Shown: positions 60,780 to 64,000 of the stretch, one piece after another
Numbering within the stretch: position 1 is the stretch's first letter
How the letters are laid out: the number at the start of each line of letters is the position of its first letter
Source: Streptomyces sp. NBC_01497
Lineage (GTDB): Bacteria; Actinomycetota; Actinomycetes; Streptomycetales; Streptomycetaceae
Length of the DNA stretch: 64,000 nucleotides
NCBI RefSeq assembly: GCF_036250695.1
Contig: NZ_CP109427.1
Location: forward strand, 868,001 to 932,000
Direction of reading: 5' to 3'
Notes under the pieces: generated by a model
Told to the model about the DNA's origin: nothing
Databases searched by the model: none
Seen by the model: the letters and a program-made list of their open reading frames with translations, nothing else
Made by a program: the position numbers and the translations under genes

Positions 60780-61997
60780 GTGACCGCTCCCGACCGCCCG
60801 AGAGCCGGGCAGTCCGAGGCCCATGTCATCGCGGACGACGCGGAGGCGCTCGCTGTCGCCGCGGAACTGGCCGGCGCGTTCCGGCAGGGGGCCGCGCGGC
60901 GCGACGCCGAGCGCATCCTCCCGCACGAGGAGCTGGACCGTCTCGCGGCGAGCGGGCTGCTCGGGATCACGGTGCCCGCGTCGTACGGCGGCGCGGACGT
61001 GCGCCTGACCACACTGGCCGAGGTATTCCGGCTCCTGGCCGCAGCCGACGGCAGCCTGGCGCAGATCCCGCAGAACCACTTCGTGTACGTGAACGTGCTC
61101 CGGCGCCAGGGAAGCCCGGCCCAGCGGGAGTTCTTCTTCCGTGAAGTCCTCGCGGGCCGCAGGTTCGGCAACGCCCAGTCGGAGGCCGGGACCAAGCACG
61201 TCCTGGACATCCGCACCCGGCTGACACCGCGCGGCGACGGTACGTACCTCCTGCGCGGCGAGAAGCACTACTCGACGGGAGCTCTCTTCGCGGACTCGAT
61301 CCCCGTCCTCGCCCGGGCCGAGGAGGATGCCCTGCATGTCGCCTACGTCCCGCGGCACGCGCCGGGCGTGAGCGTGGTCGACGACTGGGACGGCATGGGG
61401 CAGCGCACCACGGCGAGCGGGACCGTACGACTCGCGGATGTGGTGGTCCCCGCCGACCGGGTGGTGCCGCACCACCTGACCTTCCAGGGACCTCAACTGC
61501 ATGGCGCAGTAGCCCAGTTGCTCCACGCGGCCATCGACGCGGGGATCGCGGCGGGGGCGCTCGACGAGGCCGCCGCGTTCGTGCGCACCAAGAGCAGGCC
61601 CTGGTTCGAGAGCGGGTACGAGAGCGCCGTCGAGGACCCGCTGCTCGTGCAGCGCTTCGGCGAACTCGCCCTGCGGGTGCGCGCGTCGGACGCGCTGGTC
61701 GCCGCGGCCGCCCGTGCCGTCGACGCGGCGGCGGCGGACCTCACCGACGACACGGCGGCCGAGGCGTCGATAGCGGTCGCCGCCGCCAAGGTCCAGGCCG
61801 CGAACGCGGCGGTCGAACTGGGCAGCGCGCTCTTCGAGGTGGCGGGCACCCGGGCCGCGCTCAACGGCCTCAATCTGCACCGGCACTGGCGCGACGCCCG
61901 TACGCACACCCTGCACGACCCGTCCCGCTGGAAGATCCAGCACATCGGCCGCTACGTCCTGACCGGAACCAGGCCGCCCCGCCACGGACTGATCTGA
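60780..61997 (+). CDS. SfnB/DszC-like flavin monooxygenase
   Basis: 405 aa. Acyl-CoA dehydrogenase fold: GLLGITVPASYGGADVRLTT, GRRFGNAQSEAGTKHVLDIR, GEKHYSTGALFADSIPVLA and the C-terminal LFEVAGTRAALNGLNLHRHW. The catalytic Glu of acyl-CoA dehydrogenases is absent, and the HYSTGA part is that of the sulfur-acquisition SfnB family, which uses FMNH2 and O2 on organosulfur compounds. GTG at 60780 after GGAGGACAACC. Between the reductase and SsuD-like genes. Confidence 0.85.
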   Translation: MTAPDRPRAGQSEAHVIADDAEALAVAAELAGAFRQGAARRDAERILPHEELDRLAASGLLGITVPASYGGADVRLTTLAEVFRLLAAADGSLAQIPQNHFVYVNVLRRQGSPAQREFFFREVLAGRRFGNAQSEAGTKHVLDIRTRLTPRGDGTYLLRGEKHYSTGALFADSIPVLARAEEDALHVAYVPRHAPGVSVVDDWDGMGQRTTASGTVRLADVVVPADRVVPHHLTFQGPQLHGAVAQLLHAAIDAGIAAGALDEAAAFVRTKSRPWFESGYESAVEDPLLVQRFGELALRVRASDALVAAAARAVDAAAADLTDDTAAEASIAVAAAKVQAANAAVELGSALFEVAGTRAALNGLNLHRHWRDARTHTLHDPSRWKIQHIGRYVLTGTRPPRHGLI

Positions 61998-62071
61998 GCG
62001 GGCGGCCCCGCCCGCCCGTTCCCTGCCCCACCGCCGCCCGGCGGCACCCCGGAGAAGACTGGAGACCTGCT

Positions 62072-63229
62072 GTGAGCCTCACCTTCCACTGGTTCCTCCC
62101 CACCTACGGCGACAGCCGGCATGTCGTCGGCGGCGGGCACGGGCTGCCCGCGGGCGGCGCGGGCGGCCAGCGCCCCGCCGACCTCGGCTACCTCACCCAG
62201 ATCGGCCGCGCCGCAGAGCAGTTGGGGTTCGTCGGCGCCCTCACCCCGACCGGGGCCTGGTGCGAGGACGCGTGGCTGACCACCGCGATGCTGGCGCGGG
62301 AGACCGAACGGCTCAAGTTCCTCGTCGCCTTCCGGCCCGGCTTCGTGGCCCCCACGCTCGCCGCCCAGATGGCCGCGACCTTCCAGCGCCACTCGGGCGG
62401 CCGGCTGCTGCTGAACGTGGTCACCGGTGGCGAGAGCCACGAACAGCGCGCCTACGGCGACTTCCTGGACAAGGAGGGCCGCTACGCCCGCACCGGCGAG
62501 TTCCTGGACATCGTGCGCTCCCTGTGGGCGGGCGGGACGGTCACACGGGAGGGGCAGCACCTGCGCGTGGAGGAGGCGCGGCTCGCCCGCGTACCCGATC
62601 CGGTACCGCCGGTGTACTTCGGCGGCTCGTCGCCCGCCGCCGGCGAGGTCGCGGGCCGGTACAGCGACGTGTACCTGACGTGGGGGGAGCCGCCGGCCCA
62701 GGTCGAGGAGAAGATCGCCTGGATCCGTTCGCTCGCCGAGAAGCAGGGCCGGCAGGTGCGGTTCGGCATCCGGCTGCACGTCATCACCCGGGACACCGCG
62801 GACCACGCGTGGGCCGAGGCGCGCAGGCTGCTCGACGGCTTCTCGGACGAGGCCGTCGCCACCGTCCAGGCGGGGCTCGCCCGCAGCGAGTCCGAGGGCC
62901 AGCGCAGGATGCTCGCGCTGCACGGCGGCAGCAGGGACGGGCTGGAGGTCTCGCCCAATCTGTGGGCCGGCATCGGCCTCGTGCGCGGCGGAGCCGGTAC
63001 GGCCCTGGTGGGCAGTCACGCGGAGGTGGCGGAGCGCATCGAGGAGTACCACCGGCTCGGTGTCGACGAGTTCATCATGTCCGGCCACCCCCACGTCGAG
63101 GAGGCGTACTGGTTCGGCGAGGGCGTACTGCCGAGGCTGGCCGCGGCGGGTCTGTGGACCCACCCGGCCGAGCACGCCGTCGAACACCCGGCCAACGGGG
63201 TGCCGTTCGCGCCCGGCGTCGGGTCCTAG
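62072..63229 (+). CDS. ssuD: SsuD-like alkanesulfonate monooxygenase
   Basis: 385 aa. Bacterial luciferase-like barrel: FHWFLPTYGDSR at the start, LLLNVVTGGESHEQRAYGDF, RYARTGEFLDIVRSLW and VYFGGSSPAAGEVAGRYSDV are SsuD signatures. The protein should use FMNH2 from the reductase and O2 to release sulfite from alkanesulfonates. The N-terminus has a Gly-rich insertion (GGGHGLPAGGAGGQRP). GTG start. It ends the operon; an inverted repeat GGTGAC-AC-GTCACC is at 63277-63290, and AGACCGTTGACG is repeated at 63357 and 63380. Confidence 0.88.
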   Translation: MSLTFHWFLPTYGDSRHVVGGGHGLPAGGAGGQRPADLGYLTQIGRAAEQLGFVGALTPTGAWCEDAWLTTAMLARETERLKFLVAFRPGFVAPTLAAQMAATFQRHSGGRLLLNVVTGGESHEQRAYGDFLDKEGRYARTGEFLDIVRSLWAGGTVTREGQHLRVEEARLARVPDPVPPVYFGGSSPAAGEVAGRYSDVYLTWGEPPAQVEEKIAWIRSLAEKQGRQVRFGIRLHVITRDTADHAWAEARRLLDGFSDEAVATVQAGLARSESEGQRRMLALHGGSRDGLEVSPNLWAGIGLVRGGAGTALVGSHAEVAERIEEYHRLGVDEFIMSGHPHVEEAYWFGEGVLPRLAAAGLWTHPAEHAVEHPANGVPFAPGVGS

Positions 63230-63454
63230 AACCTGTCCGACGACTCAGGTGACCCGCCTGTCAACCAGCCACGAGAGGTGACACGTCACCGCACGGCCGC
63301 GGGGGCGAACAACGCGGAGGCACCCCTTCTGCGATGTCTGCGATATGTGCGACAGCAGACCGTTGACGGCCCCCACAGGAGACCGTTGACGAGGGCGCGG
63401 GTCTCCCCCGGGGGCCCCGCCGCGTCGCACCGACCGGTCGGGGACAAGAACCGC

Positions 63455-64000
63455 TCAACCAGCCGCTGCGGTAGGTGCGTTCGGGGTACCGCGTCGCGTG
63501 AGTGCCCACAGGAGGAGCGCTAGCGAGCTGAACCCTGCGCCCAGCGCGCACACGGCCGTCCAGCCCGCCACCGCGTACAGAGCCGTCGCGGTGACGGCAC
63601 CCGAGGCGCTGCCGATCGAGTAGAAGACCATGTAACCGCCGATCAGTCGGCTCCCCGCCTCCGGGTGCAGGGCGTAGATCAGGGTCTGGTTGGTGACGTG
63701 GACCGCTTGTACGGCGAGATCGAGGACGATCACGCCGGCCGCCAGCGCCCAGAGCGAGTGCCGGGTCAGCGCCAGGGGAAGCCAGGAGACGGTGAGCAGC
63801 GCCAGGCCGATGCCGGTGGTCCGCTGGGAGAAACCTCGGTCGTTCAAGCGGCCGGCTGCCGTGGCGGCGAGGGCACCCGCCGCTCCGGCCAGTCCGAATG
63901 CTCCGATTTCGGTGTGCGAGAGGGAGAGTGGAGGCGCGCTGAGCGGCAGCGCGACACTGCTCCACAGGGCGCTGAAGGCCGCGAAGATCAGCAGAGCGAA
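63455..64000 (-). CDS. MFS transporter, C-terminal part (cut by window)
   Basis: The last 181 residues of a major facilitator protein; the N-terminal part lies beyond the right edge. Loop GRLNDRGFSQRTTGIG (between helices 8 and 9 by analogy), then four or five helices, VQAVHVTNQTLIYALHPEAG, and a short Pro/Ala tail. It belongs to the drug/arabinose-efflux type and resembles the truncated gene at 52050, but keeps its upstream sequence within the window. Confidence 0.8.
   Translation of the reverse strand, partial: FALLIFAAFSALWSSVALPLSAPPLSLSHTEIGAFGLAGAAGALAATAAGRLNDRGFSQRTTGIGLALLTVSWLPLALTRHSLWALAAGVIVLDLAVQAVHVTNQTLIYALHPEAGSRLIGGYMVFYSIGSASGAVTATALYAVAGWTAVCALGAGFSSLALLLWALTRRGTPNAPTAAAG

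Overview
The window reads as chromosomal DNA of a Streptomyces or a close relative. Base composition is very high in GC with strong third-position GC bias, GTG starts are common, several genes look leaderless, and gene types are typical of the genus (F420-type PPOX protein, MmyB-like regulator, MT0933-type antitoxin protein, DUF427, DUF6924, many TetR, LacI and MarR regulators). No tRNA, rRNA, transposase, integrase or CRISPR array was recognised. It looks like an accessory, catabolic and transport-rich part of the chromosome.

Layout. 0-5.3 kb: housekeeping-type singletons (HhH-GPD protein, small antitoxin-like protein, luciferase-domain protein, PhnZ-like HD protein, PPOX protein, APH-like kinase) and an isolated hpnH (hopanoid radical SAM enzyme) divergent from a TetR gene across a 15-bp palindrome. 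6-9.2 kb: a TetR gene divergent from an MMPL exporter, with three copies of one palindromic operator between them. 9.4-15.9 kb: a carbohydrate unit on the minus strand (binding protein, two permeases, LacI regulator, GH5/GH42-like glycosidase) with a LacI-type operator upstream. 16-20.7 kb: two oxidoreductase-regulator pairs (TetR/quinone oxidoreductase, and zinc ADH/MmyB-like). 21.2-28 kb: an overlapping operon of ribokinase, LacI regulator, NCS1 permease and a GH106-like glycosidase, ended by a 20-bp hairpin. 28.1-30 kb: GH20 hexosaminidase.

30.3-34.8 kb: a compact set of DegT/StrS aminotransferase facing a cupin, APH-like kinase and atypical enolase operon. This is the most unusual metabolic combination here. 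35.7-43.8 kb: ABM-type monooxygenase, a polytopic membrane protein, and a tightly overlapping six-gene operon (membrane Moco oxidoreductase, membrane protein, sugar epimerase, GT2, DUF2064, methyltransferase) that suggests synthesis of a modified cell-envelope sugar.

44-52.6 kb: hydrolase-rich region. A secreted alpha/beta hydrolase broken by a one-base frameshift is followed by an OhrR-like regulator. Two more hydrolases, one with Ala in place of the catalytic Ser, lie with a flavoprotein disulfide reductase. A double-DUF427 protein and a truncated MFS gene follow.

52.5-63.2 kb: a probable organosulfur scavenging island. A peptide-type ABC importer (two permeases, fused double ATPase, divergent lipoprotein) adjoins a LysR gene, a 27-aa Cys-containing leader peptide, FMN reductase, SfnB-like monooxygenase and SsuD-like monooxygenase. 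The window ends inside a second MFS gene. All functional statements rest on reading motifs by eye; no database search was run.
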